Source: Natronomonas sp. (GTDB lineage: Archaea > Halobacteriota > Halobacteria > Halobacteriales > Haloarculaceae). Taken from it: DNA of 7,774 nt. The DNA is taken from NCBI GenBank assembly GCA_007121575.1, contig SKKJ01000093.1:1-7774 (forward strand), in the 5' to 3' direction. Under the pieces are notes generated by a model, which ran no database searches, was not told the origin of the DNA, and was given only the letters and a program-made list of their open reading frames with translations. Position numbers and translations under genes: made by a program. Shown in pieces: positions 1 to 6,461 of the stretch (position 1 is the stretch's first letter; every line of letters begins with the position of its first letter).

Positions 1-177
1 CTCCGAATCCCCGGTCGCGTGTACCGATTTCGCTCGAATCCGGTCGGCGAGCGTTTCCTGCGGAACCAGTTCGTGAACGCGGTCCATGCTAGTTTCGGCG
101 ATCTCCAGTGCGTCGGTGGTCGTCGCGCCGAGGTCGGCGTAGGCTTCGAAATCGCTGTCGTCTCGTTCAGTCGTCAT
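1..177 (-). CDS. cbiC: Precorrin-8X methylmutase (N-terminal 59 residues; runs off the left edge)
   Basis: This is the N-terminal 59 codons of a CbiC/CobH-family enzyme, which moves a methyl group from C-11 to C-12 of the macrocycle (precorrin-8X to hydrogenobyrinate, or the cobalt form to cobyrinate) in the cytoplasm. The visible sequence has the family's entry segment, including DFEAYADLGATT at residues 9-20, and VHATGD at 52-57. His53 of this motif aligns with the catalytic histidine region of CobH/CbiC. The family is usually a little over 200 residues, so about a quarter is present. ATG at 177 is the start: an in-frame stop lies just upstream (184-186) and a strong Shine-Dalgarno sequence precedes it. 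The gene overlaps the end of cobN by 11 bases, so the two are almost certainly co-transcribed and probably translationally coupled. The family call rests on the visible N-terminus only. Whether the substrate already carries cobalt cannot be read here. Confidence 0.9.
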   Translation of the reverse strand, partial: MTTERDDSDFEAYADLGATTTDALEIAETSMDRVHELVPQETLADRIRAKSVHATGDSE

Positions 178-3100
178 CGTTTGTCATCTCCTTTGTCACG
201 TTCGGATTGGTCGTACGCTCTTCGAGATCGCCGTCGATTCGGAGGTTGAGATCGGTCAATCGCTCTTCGGTCTCGCTGTCGGCGTTCCAGAGACCGCGTT
301 CGATCGCCTCCAACAGCGTATCGGTGATCGATTCGAGCGCCCACGGATTCACCTCGCGCATCCATCGCTGTCTGTCCTCGTCGAAGGCGTATTTTTCAGC
401 CACGTCCTCCCACAGTGTGTCGCTAACGACACCCGTCGTGGCGTCCCAACCGAGCGTCACGTCGACGGTCGTCGAGAGATCTCCCGCGCCCTTGTACCCG
501 TGCTCTTCCATCGAGTCGAGCCACGCGGGATTCAATACCCGGGCGCGCATCGCCTTGCGGACCTTCTCCTCGTTCGTGTATACGGAGACGTTATCCGGAT
601 CCGAGGAGTCCCCGACGTAGGAGGCCGGTTCCTCGCCGGATACCTCCGCGACGGCGGTGATGAACCCGCCGTGGAAGGCGTACCAATCGGAGGAGTCGAA
701 CTCGTCTTGTTCCATCGTGTCCTCGATCTTGACGGTCGCCTCCACGCTTTCGAGGCGTCGTCGAAAGGCGTCGTGATTCTCGCTCACGCGGCCGCGCGAG
801 CCGAGCGCGTAGCCGCCCCACTGGACGTATACGTCGGCGAGATCCGACCGGTCCTCCCAGTTCCCCTCGTCGACGGCTTTGTTCGTGCCAGCGCCGTAGC
901 CTCCCGGCCGCGTGGTGAACACGCGGGGGAGCGCGGCTTTCCGCGCTTCCCCGGGGTCGAGCCCCTCCGCTTCGCGCGCTTCGGTCTCTTCCTCGACGTG
1001 TTTCTTTACGTAGTTCATCTCGTGCGGTTCGTCCAGTTCTACGACGGCCTCGACGGCATCGTGAACGACGCCCGCCGCCTGCGGAAACGCGTCCCGGAAC
1101 AGCCCCGAAACGCGTGTCGTCACGTCGATGCGAGGTCGGCCCAAGTCGTCGAGCGAGATCGGTTCGACGTCGTCTATCCGCCCGGCGTCGGTCCAGACCG
1201 GCTCGACGCCCATGAGCGCGAGCACCTGCGCGACCGTTTCTCCTCGGGTCCGAACGGTCGGTGTTCCCCACGCGACGACGCCGACTTCCTCGGGGTACTT
1301 CCCTTCGGCGCTGTGATGTCGTTCGAGCGTCCCTTCGGCGACTTCTCGTCCGACTTCCCACGCCGAACGCGCCGGCACCTTTCGGGGATCGAGCGTGTAG
1401 AAGTTTCGTCCGGTCGGCAACAGATCGACGCCGCCGCGGGTCGGCGCGCCGCTTCCACCCGGTGGGACGTACTCACCGTTCAGTGCGTCCGCAGTCCGTG
1501 GAATCTCCGCCTCGGCTTCGAGCACCCGTGGAGCGGCTTCTTCACAGATGTATGCAAGCGCTTCGCGAAGGTCGTCGTGTGCGCCGCCTTTCACTCGGGC
1601 GTCGCCGAGCGGATCAATGCCGACGACGAGCAGGTTCATCGTCGTCTCGTCGTCGGGACCGGCGTCGGGTTCGGCTTCGGGGACGGCGAAGTCGTGTTTG
1701 GCGAGCGTCTCGACCAACTCGACGCTCAACGCGTGAACTTCGTCGGCCGCCCGCGCGTACGTCATCCCGAGCGTCTCGTCGTACTCGCCGGGCGAGTCAA
1801 GCAGCCGATCGTAGTCGATTCCGAGCACGCCCGCGACGGACTTTCGAAGCGACGGCGCTCCGGGGTTTTCGAGCCGCGTCAGCGCGACCAGATACTCGAT
1901 GAGACGTTCGTTCTGGGGTGGTTCCCCCATCGTGTGCAGTCCCATTCGGATCTGTGTCGTCTTCACGTCCGTTAGATAGGCGTGAACGCGCTCGACGAGT
2001 TCTTCGGTATCGACATGATCACCTGAAACCGCACCTTTCGCGAGCGTCGTTCCCGCTTCGTCGGGTCCTCGGACATCAATTTGCTCCGAAATCTCACCTT
2101 CGATCCCCAACTCGACGGCGAGGTCTAGCTCGTCGATTTTCTCGCGAAGCAGCCGCTCGACCGTTTCGCCGGCCTCGCTGCCCGCTTCTCGGTACTGGTC
2201 GGCCAGCTCCTCTAATTCGGCGAGATCGTCGTACGTTCCCGCGTTCGCCATCGGCGGTGTGAGATAATCGACGACCGCGGCGTAAGAGCGCCGCTTCGCC
2301 TGCGTGCCTTCCCCCGGATTGTTGATGATGTATGGATAGACGTTCGGTAGATCCGAAACGAGGGCGTCTGGGGCGCTCTCGGCGTCCAACCCGACCGTCT
2401 TTCCGGGCAGCCACTCTAACGAGCCGTGGGTGCCGAGGTGAACGACCGCGTCGGCTTCGAACTCCTCGCGGAGCCACGCGTAGAATGCGTAGTAGTCGTG
2501 CGGCGGCTGCAGATCCGAGTCGTGATACACCTTCGAGGGATCCATCCCGAACCCGCGTGGCGGCTGGACGGTGACGAGCACGTTTCCGAACTCGACACCG
2601 GGAATCGCGAAGGGTCGTTCCGGCGGATCACCCCACTCTTCGATCACGTTCTCGCGGAATCTCGTATCGGCGTCCGCCCACCAGTCGTCGTATTGCTCCG
2701 CCGAGACGACGTCCACGGAGAGTTTTCGAACATCCTCGGGGGCGACCCATCGATCGTCCAGCGTCAGTTGTGAGGTGAGTGTCTCGATAAGGTCCTGCCC
2801 GGAGTCGGGGAATCGACCGCCCAGTTCGTAACCTCGCGATCGAAGTTCCGTGAGCAGATTCACCGTCGAGTCGGGTGAATCCAAACCGAACGCCGTGCCG
2901 ATTCCGTCGTCGCTCGGCGGGTAGTTGTGCAGGACGACGGCGATCTTCTTTTGATCGTTCGGGATGTGCCGTAGCTCGGCCCAGTTCACCGCCAGCGACG
3001 CAGCGTGTTCGATGCGATCTTCGATCGGAAAGTGCTGTTTCGGCGCGCTGCCGATACCTGCTTCGTCGTCGGTGCGTTCCTTCCCCGAAATCGGATGCGT

Positions 3101-4045
3101 GATGACGTTACCGTCGAACTCGGGTAGTGCCACGGAGAGCGCGAGTTCGAAGCCCATCACGCCCGTATCGCTCGCTTCGTACCGAGAGCGCGAGCGCATC
3201 GTCGTCACGGTTTGGATGACGGGGACGCCGAGTCGTTTCAAGAACACTTCTTCTGCACCCTCTCCCTCGCTGTCCGCCGACCGACCGCGCTCGGCCATCG
3301 ACAGCGAGAACATGAACGACGAACAGACCGCATCGACGAGCGGTTCGCCCGTTTCGTCAGTGAGCCAGTTGTCGACGACCCACTCCGCGTCCTGTTGTTC
3401 GTCACTGTCGGTGACGGGGTTGCAGAACACCGGCAGCGCGTTCGCGCCCTCGGCCTCGATCGCACCCACCAGCGCGTCGACGTAGCGGGTGTTCTCGTGC
3501 GTCCAGTGCGATTCGTAGAACCAGACGGCGATGGTCGGTTTCGATCCGTCGAGCGCCGCGTAGAGTTCCCCGACGGACGCTCCCGGATGATCGGGGTGAT
3601 ACACGCCTTCCGTCGGGAGCGCGACTGGGTCGTCGTACGCCGGGTTCCCGGTGGTAAACCGATCCGTTAGATATCGGATGCAGTTCGCGAGGTTGGCGCT
3701 GCCGCCGCGTTCGAGGTACTCGGAGACGGTCTCTCGGACGCCTTCGGGGACCGTCGTATCTTCGATCGCGAAGGCGTCGCCGGTCGCCTTGACGACGACG
3801 GGTACGTTCGCTTTCTCACAGCGGTCGATCGCTCGATCGTAGCCCGGCATGCTGTCTTCGGCGCCGTGGAGCCACAGGACGACGGCGTCGCACTCGGCTA
3901 GCTGTTCACAGAACGCCTCGACCGCTTCGGGATCGTCGAGGTCGCTCTCGGAGCGAACGACGAGATCGGTGTCGGTTTCGCCGGCGGCGCGCTGTAACGC
4001 GCCCAGTTCGTTTTCGGTCGCGGTGTAGAGTCCAACCGTTGGCAT
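167..4045 (-). CDS. cobN: Cobaltochelatase large subunit CobN
   Basis: This is a 1292-residue CobN/BchH-family chelatase subunit, the usual size for CobN. The protein binds the tetrapyrrole and inserts Co2+ with energy from an AAA+ motor partner. Family landmarks run in order: an N-terminal domain beginning MPTVGLYTAT, HNYPP at 373-377, the hallmark HLGTHGSLEWLPGK at 536-549 with conserved His and Glu residues of the chelation region, PTGRNFYTLDPRKVP at 877-891, and a C-terminal MRARVLNPAW block at 1166-1175 followed by GYKGAG. The frame is intact. ATG at 4045 is chosen because the protein then begins with a family-like N-terminus; the open frame continues upstream, but only across the divergent chlID gene. 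The product is acidic, as in haloarchaea. Its motor partner is encoded divergently next door and cbiC overlaps its 3' end. It could in principle insert another metal, but neighbouring cbiC, cbtB and cbtA strongly favour cobalt. Confidence 0.95.
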   Translation of the reverse strand: MPTVGLYTATENELGALQRAAGETDTDLVVRSESDLDDPEAVEAFCEQLAECDAVVLWLHGAEDSMPGYDRAIDRCEKANVPVVVKATGDAFAIEDTTVPEGVRETVSEYLERGGSANLANCIRYLTDRFTTGNPAYDDPVALPTEGVYHPDHPGASVGELYAALDGSKPTIAVWFYESHWTHENTRYVDALVGAIEAEGANALPVFCNPVTDSDEQQDAEWVVDNWLTDETGEPLVDAVCSSFMFSLSMAERGRSADSEGEGAEEVFLKRLGVPVIQTVTTMRSRSRYEASDTGVMGFELALSVALPEFDGNVITHPISGKERTDDEAGIGSAPKQHFPIEDRIEHAASLAVNWAELRHIPNDQKKIAVVLHNYPPSDDGIGTAFGLDSPDSTVNLLTELRSRGYELGGRFPDSGQDLIETLTSQLTLDDRWVAPEDVRKLSVDVVSAEQYDDWWADADTRFRENVIEEWGDPPERPFAIPGVEFGNVLVTVQPPRGFGMDPSKVYHDSDLQPPHDYYAFYAWLREEFEADAVVHLGTHGSLEWLPGKTVGLDAESAPDALVSDLPNVYPYIINNPGEGTQAKRRSYAAVVDYLTPPMANAGTYDDLAELEELADQYREAGSEAGETVERLLREKIDELDLAVELGIEGEISEQIDVRGPDEAGTTLAKGAVSGDHVDTEELVERVHAYLTDVKTTQIRMGLHTMGEPPQNERLIEYLVALTRLENPGAPSLRKSVAGVLGIDYDRLLDSPGEYDETLGMTYARAADEVHALSVELVETLAKHDFAVPEAEPDAGPDDETTMNLLVVGIDPLGDARVKGGAHDDLREALAYICEEAAPRVLEAEAEIPRTADALNGEYVPPGGSGAPTRGGVDLLPTGRNFYTLDPRKVPARSAWEVGREVAEGTLERHHSAEGKYPEEVGVVAWGTPTVRTRGETVAQVLALMGVEPVWTDAGRIDDVEPISLDDLGRPRIDVTTRVSGLFRDAFPQAAGVVHDAVEAVVELDEPHEMNYVKKHVEEETEAREAEGLDPGEARKAALPRVFTTRPGGYGAGTNKAVDEGNWEDRSDLADVYVQWGGYALGSRGRVSENHDAFRRRLESVEATVKIEDTMEQDEFDSSDWYAFHGGFITAVAEVSGEEPASYVGDSSDPDNVSVYTNEEKVRKAMRARVLNPAWLDSMEEHGYKGAGDLSTTVDVTLGWDATTGVVSDTLWEDVAEKYAFDEDRQRWMREVNPWALESITDTLLEAIERGLWNADSETEERLTDLNLRIDGDLEERTTNPNVTKEMTNDDD
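185..193 (-). promoter_or_regulatory. Shine-Dalgarno site for cbiC inside the cobN 3' end
   Basis: Read on the minus strand, AGGAGATGA ends seven bases before the cbiC ATG at 177. It matches the archaeal SD consensus AGGAGGTGA at 8 of 9 positions. It lies within the last codons of cobN (…KEMTNDDD). It is the only strong SD seen before any gene in the window. This suggests that the downstream gene of this overlapping pair is initiated by ribosome binding within the cobN message, while the first gene is probably leaderless. Confidence 0.75.
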
Positions 4046-4079
4046 AAGTTTGATAAACTCCGTTTGTGTTAATCCAAGT
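4046..4079. promoter_or_regulatory. Divergent promoter region between cobN and chlID
   Basis: This is a compact AT-rich spacer between divergent starts, in otherwise GC-rich DNA. On the plus strand, TTTGATAAA (4049-4057) lies 23-31 bases upstream of the proposed chlID GTG at 4080. On the minus strand, GATTAAC (4074-4068) lies 23-29 bases upstream of the cobN ATG at 4045. Both distances suit TATA boxes of leaderless haloarchaeal transcripts. A minus-strand GGAG (4061-4058) lies 12 bases from the cobN ATG, and could be a weak SD if cobN has a short leader. The perfect inverted repeat AGTTTGATAAACT (4047-4059) could be a regulator site. All assignments are from spacing and composition only. Confidence 0.55.
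4047..4059. repeat. Inverted repeat AGTTTGATAAACT next to the cobN start
   Basis: The 5-bp arms AGTTT/AAACT flank GAT. The repeat sits immediately upstream of the cobN ATG and covers the TATA-like element proposed for chlID. Its internal GTTTGATAA (4048-4056) occurs again at 4082-4090, 34 bp away in the same orientation. It may be an operator element controlling one or both divergent genes, or simply AT-rich promoter sequence. Confidence 0.4.
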
Positions 4080-6203
4080 GTGTTTGATAATGCAGACAAT
4101 AAAAGCGTTTCCACGTCGTTCGGCGCGGTCGTTGGGCAGAAACGGCTGAAGGAGGCGCTTTTGTGCGTCACAGCTGATCCCTCTCTCGACGGTTTGCTCG
4201 TGAGTGGTGAGAAGGGAACGGCCAAATCGACGCTCGTTCGGGGCGTCGCCGAACTGTTGCCCGCCCAACGCGCCGTTTCCGACTGTCCGTACGGCTGTCC
4301 CCCCGACGACCGCACTCGACAGTGTCACGAGTGCCGCGAGCGCGCGACGTATCCCGTCGAAACGCGGGCCGTTCCGTTCGTTTCGCTGCCGCTCGGTGCG
4401 ACGAGAGAGCGCGTCGTCGGAACGCTCTCGGTCTCGGATGCGCTGGCCGGGGAGGCGTCGTTCGATCCCGGGTTGCTCGCCCGTGCGAACCGCGGGTTTT
4501 TGTATGTCGACGAAGTGAACCTCCTCGACGATCACCTCGTGGACGTGTTGCTCGACGCGGCCGCCTCCGGTGTCAATCGGATCGAGCGCGACGGCGTCAG
4601 CCGGTCGCACCCGGCGGAGTTCACCCTCGTCGGCACGATGAACCCCGAGGAAGGGGATCTCCGCCCGCAGTTGCGTGACCGGTTCGCACTCTCGGTCGAC
4701 GTCGAGGGCGAACGCGATATCGACGATCGAGTCGCGATCATCGACCACGCTCTCGGCGTCAGTGACTCGAACGATTGGGCTGACGAGACCGACGAGTCTC
4801 GCGACCGACTCCGTTCGGCCCGCGAACGTCTCGACTCGGTCGAACTGACCGACGGCCACAAACGCGAGATCGCCGAACTCTGTTTGCACGCCGGCGTTGA
4901 CGGCCATCGAGCCGACATCGCGACGGCTTGTGCCGCCCGCGCACTCGCCGCTCTCGACGGCCGGTCCACCGTGATCGACGGCGATATCCGGACCGCCGCC
5001 TCGTTCGCGCTCGCTCATCGAATGCGATCGACGCCGTTCGAGGACGCCCCCGACGCCGAGGACGTGATCGACGATCACTTCGAGAGATCGGACGATACCG
5101 AGTCGGGTACCGACTCTGATGGTGAACACGGGGAAGACGGAGAAAGCGAAAGCGGGGGAGAAAGCGAAACAGAAACGAGCCACGACGCCTCAAAATCGGG
5201 ATCGGAAGAGACGACGCCGGACGCCGAACCCTCTCCGGAGGGGACGACGCTGAATGACGAACCGGACGCTTCCAGCGGTTCCGATCGTGACCGAAGCCGA
5301 GGGGCCGACGAACCGACGCCTGAACCGAACGCGGCGGGCGGGGCCGACTCCGGCGGAACGGACGGAATCGATTCGGATGCCTCGGACGATCCTGGCGATT
5401 CAGACGGCGAAGAGGCAACGCCGCTCGTTCTCGGTCAGCCGGTCAATCCGATCGATGGAGTCGCCGAGCCGGACATTGAGTCCCCCGATGCGGAGAGCGA
5501 ATCAGGAACCGGGCGTGCGGAGTCGACACCTTCCATTCGAAGCGAGGGTGTTCGCGTTCGAACCGAACCGGCCGATTCCGGCTCCGGCATCGATGCCGCC
5601 GCCTCGGTTCGCGCCGCCGCCGCCCGCGGCAGCGACCGCATCGAAACACGCGATCTCCGCCAGTCGGTTCGATCCGGTTCCGGCGAGGCGCTCGTCGTCT
5701 TCGCGGTCGACGCCAGCGCCTCGATGCGTCCTGCAATGGCGAGGACGAAGGGCGTCACGCTCGAACTGCTCGAAGGGGCATACACCGAACGCGATAGCGT
5801 CGCGGTCGTCGCCTTCGCGGGCGAGGGCGCGGAAGTGCTGTTGCCGCCGACCGATTCCGTCACGCTCGCGGCCCGCCATCTGAAGGAATTGCCGACCGGC
5901 GATCGAACGCCGCTCCCCGCTGGTTTACGTACGACCGCGGAACTGATCGACCGTGCCGATCCCGATGCCGCCGTCGCGGTCGTCGTCTCGGACGGTCGAG
6001 CGAACGCCGACGCGAATCCGACCGCCGAGACACGAAAGGCCGCAGCGTGCCTCGCCTCGACCGGCGCTCGAGTCGTCTGTGTCGAGGCGGGCGACGACCG
6101 TGGACTGCTCGCGGATGTCGTTTCCGTGACCGACGGGACGCTCGTCGAACTCGACGCCCTGACGCCCGAACGTGTCGAAGGTGAGACCGCACGAGTCCGA
6201 TAG
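4080..6203 (+). CDS. chlID: Fused AAA+/VWA metal-chelatase motor subunit (ChlI-ChlD type)
   Basis: This is a 707-residue fusion of a ChlI/BchI-like AAA+ ATPase and a ChlD/BchD-like VWA domain, the partner needed by CobN for ATP-driven metal insertion. In GTG-start numbering the landmarks are Walker A GEKGTAKS at 43-50, a four-cysteine segment at 69-85 (CPYGCPPDDRTRQCHEC), the ChlI signature RVVGTL with PGLLARANRGF near 111-140, Walker B LYVDEVNLLDD at 141-151, sensor-1 TMNPEEG at 186-192, and arginine finger RPQLRDRF at 195-202. A very acidic linker (about 330-450) leads to the VWA domain, with MIDAS motif DASAS at 544-548, a TP-containing loop near 610 and VVSDGR near 635-640. No ATG is usable: the first ATG (4090) is out of frame. 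GTG 4080 is preferred over TTG 4050 because it has a TATA-like box at the leaderless spacing and avoids crowding the cobN start. The linkage to cobN and absence of separate cobS/cobT support a cobaltochelatase role; magnesium chelation for chlorophyll is not expected here. Confidence 0.92.
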   Translation: MFDNADNKSVSTSFGAVVGQKRLKEALLCVTADPSLDGLLVSGEKGTAKSTLVRGVAELLPAQRAVSDCPYGCPPDDRTRQCHECRERATYPVETRAVPFVSLPLGATRERVVGTLSVSDALAGEASFDPGLLARANRGFLYVDEVNLLDDHLVDVLLDAAASGVNRIERDGVSRSHPAEFTLVGTMNPEEGDLRPQLRDRFALSVDVEGERDIDDRVAIIDHALGVSDSNDWADETDESRDRLRSARERLDSVELTDGHKREIAELCLHAGVDGHRADIATACAARALAALDGRSTVIDGDIRTAASFALAHRMRSTPFEDAPDAEDVIDDHFERSDDTESGTDSDGEHGEDGESESGGESETETSHDASKSGSEETTPDAEPSPEGTTLNDEPDASSGSDRDRSRGADEPTPEPNAAGGADSGGTDGIDSDASDDPGDSDGEEATPLVLGQPVNPIDGVAEPDIESPDAESESGTGRAESTPSIRSEGVRVRTEPADSGSGIDAAASVRAAAARGSDRIETRDLRQSVRSGSGEALVVFAVDASASMRPAMARTKGVTLELLEGAYTERDSVAVVAFAGEGAEVLLPPTDSVTLAARHLKELPTGDRTPLPAGLRTTAELIDRADPDAAVAVVVSDGRANADANPTAETRKAAACLASTGARVVCVEAGDDRGLLADVVSVTDGTLVELDALTPERVEGETARVR
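5052..5430 (+). other. Acidic low-complexity linker within chlID
   Basis: This segment encodes roughly 120 residues dominated by Asp, Glu, Ser, Gly and Pro between the AAA+ and VWA domains. The equivalent of the BchD acidic hinge, it contains a purine-rich run of GAAAGCG-like units around 5141-5176 (encoding ESESGGESETET). ChlD-type proteins have an acidic, proline-containing hinge here, so the position is expected. Its length and extreme acidity fit a haloarchaeal version, and it is likely disordered and fast-evolving. Confidence 0.7.
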
Positions 6204-6239
6204 CTTTCGGGATCTATTGGCCGCTCGATCCGAAGTTTT
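6204..6239 (+). terminator. Possible terminator hairpin after chlID
   Basis: The segment begins directly after the chlID stop codon. GGATC (6210-6214) pairs with GATCC (6227-6231), and the stem continues as TTC/GAA with one bulged G, giving about nine pairs around a 12-base loop. TTTT follows at 6236-6239. The T run is short and also forms part of the proposed cbtB promoter, so this may only weaken read-through from chlID. Confidence 0.35.
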
Positions 6240-6257
6240 ACAAACTAGGTTGTAGAA
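6236..6257. promoter_or_regulatory. cbtB promoter with near-perfect palindrome (candidate operator)
   Basis: The core TACAAACTAGGTTGTA (6239-6254) is a dyad centred on CTAG, with seven of eight positions paired. Extended to 22 bp, nine of eleven positions pair. A TATA-like TTTTACA (6236-6242) forms its left edge and lies 31-37 bases before the cbtB ATG, so transcription would start a few bases before the gene. A dyad covering the TATA box and the DNA just downstream is where an archaeal repressor would block the basal machinery. The regulator is unknown; a cobalt or cobalamin sensor is inferred from context only. Confidence 0.55.
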
Positions 6258-6272
6258 AGACAATTTGAATTT

Positions 6273-6458
6273 ATGACAACGAACGAAACCGTCAGGACTC
6301 GAGTTGAGTTGGCCCGAAACGAACTGACGCCGGCACAGATTCTCGCCGGCCTCGCCTTCGGGACGGCTATCGCCTTCACACTCTTATTCGTACAGGAACC
6401 GCTCGTTCACGATTCGATGCACAACTTCCGACACGCTGCCGGGATCACTTGTCACTGA
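6273..6458 (+). CDS. cbtB: Cobalt transporter subunit CbtB
   Basis: This is a 61-residue membrane protein of the CbtB family, the small partner of CbtA in the proposed cobalt uptake system associated with B12 genes. It has a short polar N-terminus, one hydrophobic segment at about residues 21-41, then a compact tail holding His46, His50, His54 and the C-terminal Cys60-His61. This histidine-rich tail ending in CH is the family hallmark and a likely metal-binding site. Length and architecture are normal. The ATG at 6273 leaves a 69-bp gap to chlID that contains its own promoter-like sequence, and cbtA follows after only three bases. The family transport role is a genomic-context prediction from comparative work, so substrate and mechanism are less certain than identity. 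Confidence 0.92.
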   Translation: MTTNETVRTRVELARNELTPAQILAGLAFGTAIAFTLLFVQEPLVHDSMHNFRHAAGITCH

Positions 6459-6461
6459 TCT

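Noticed and set aside
500..1975. Long plus-strand open frame (491 codons) antisense to cobN
   Set aside because: It lies wholly inside cobN, which has unmistakable family motifs. Long antisense open frames are common in GC-rich genes, and its translation is Arg/Val-rich and not acidic like the real proteins here.
4046..4315. Upstream extension of cobN by 90 codons
   Set aside because: The extension would run antisense through chlID, across Walker A. CobN-like sequence begins at MPTVGLYTAT, and the promoter elements fit ATG 4045.
5141..5176. Purine-rich GAAAGCG-like units considered as a non-coding repeat or array
   Set aside because: They are in frame within the acidic chlID linker and are explained by Glu/Ser/Gly codons. 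There are no regular spacers.
3906..5183. Long minus-strand open frame (425 codons) antisense to chlID and overlapping the cobN start
   Set aside because: It covers conserved AAA+ coding sequence and crosses the divergent promoter. Its translation shows no recognisable domain and ends in Arg-rich shadow sequence.
6204..6272. Cobalamin riboswitch upstream of cbtB
   Set aside because: The 69-bp gap is far too short for the riboswitch fold and no B12-box-like sequence is visible.
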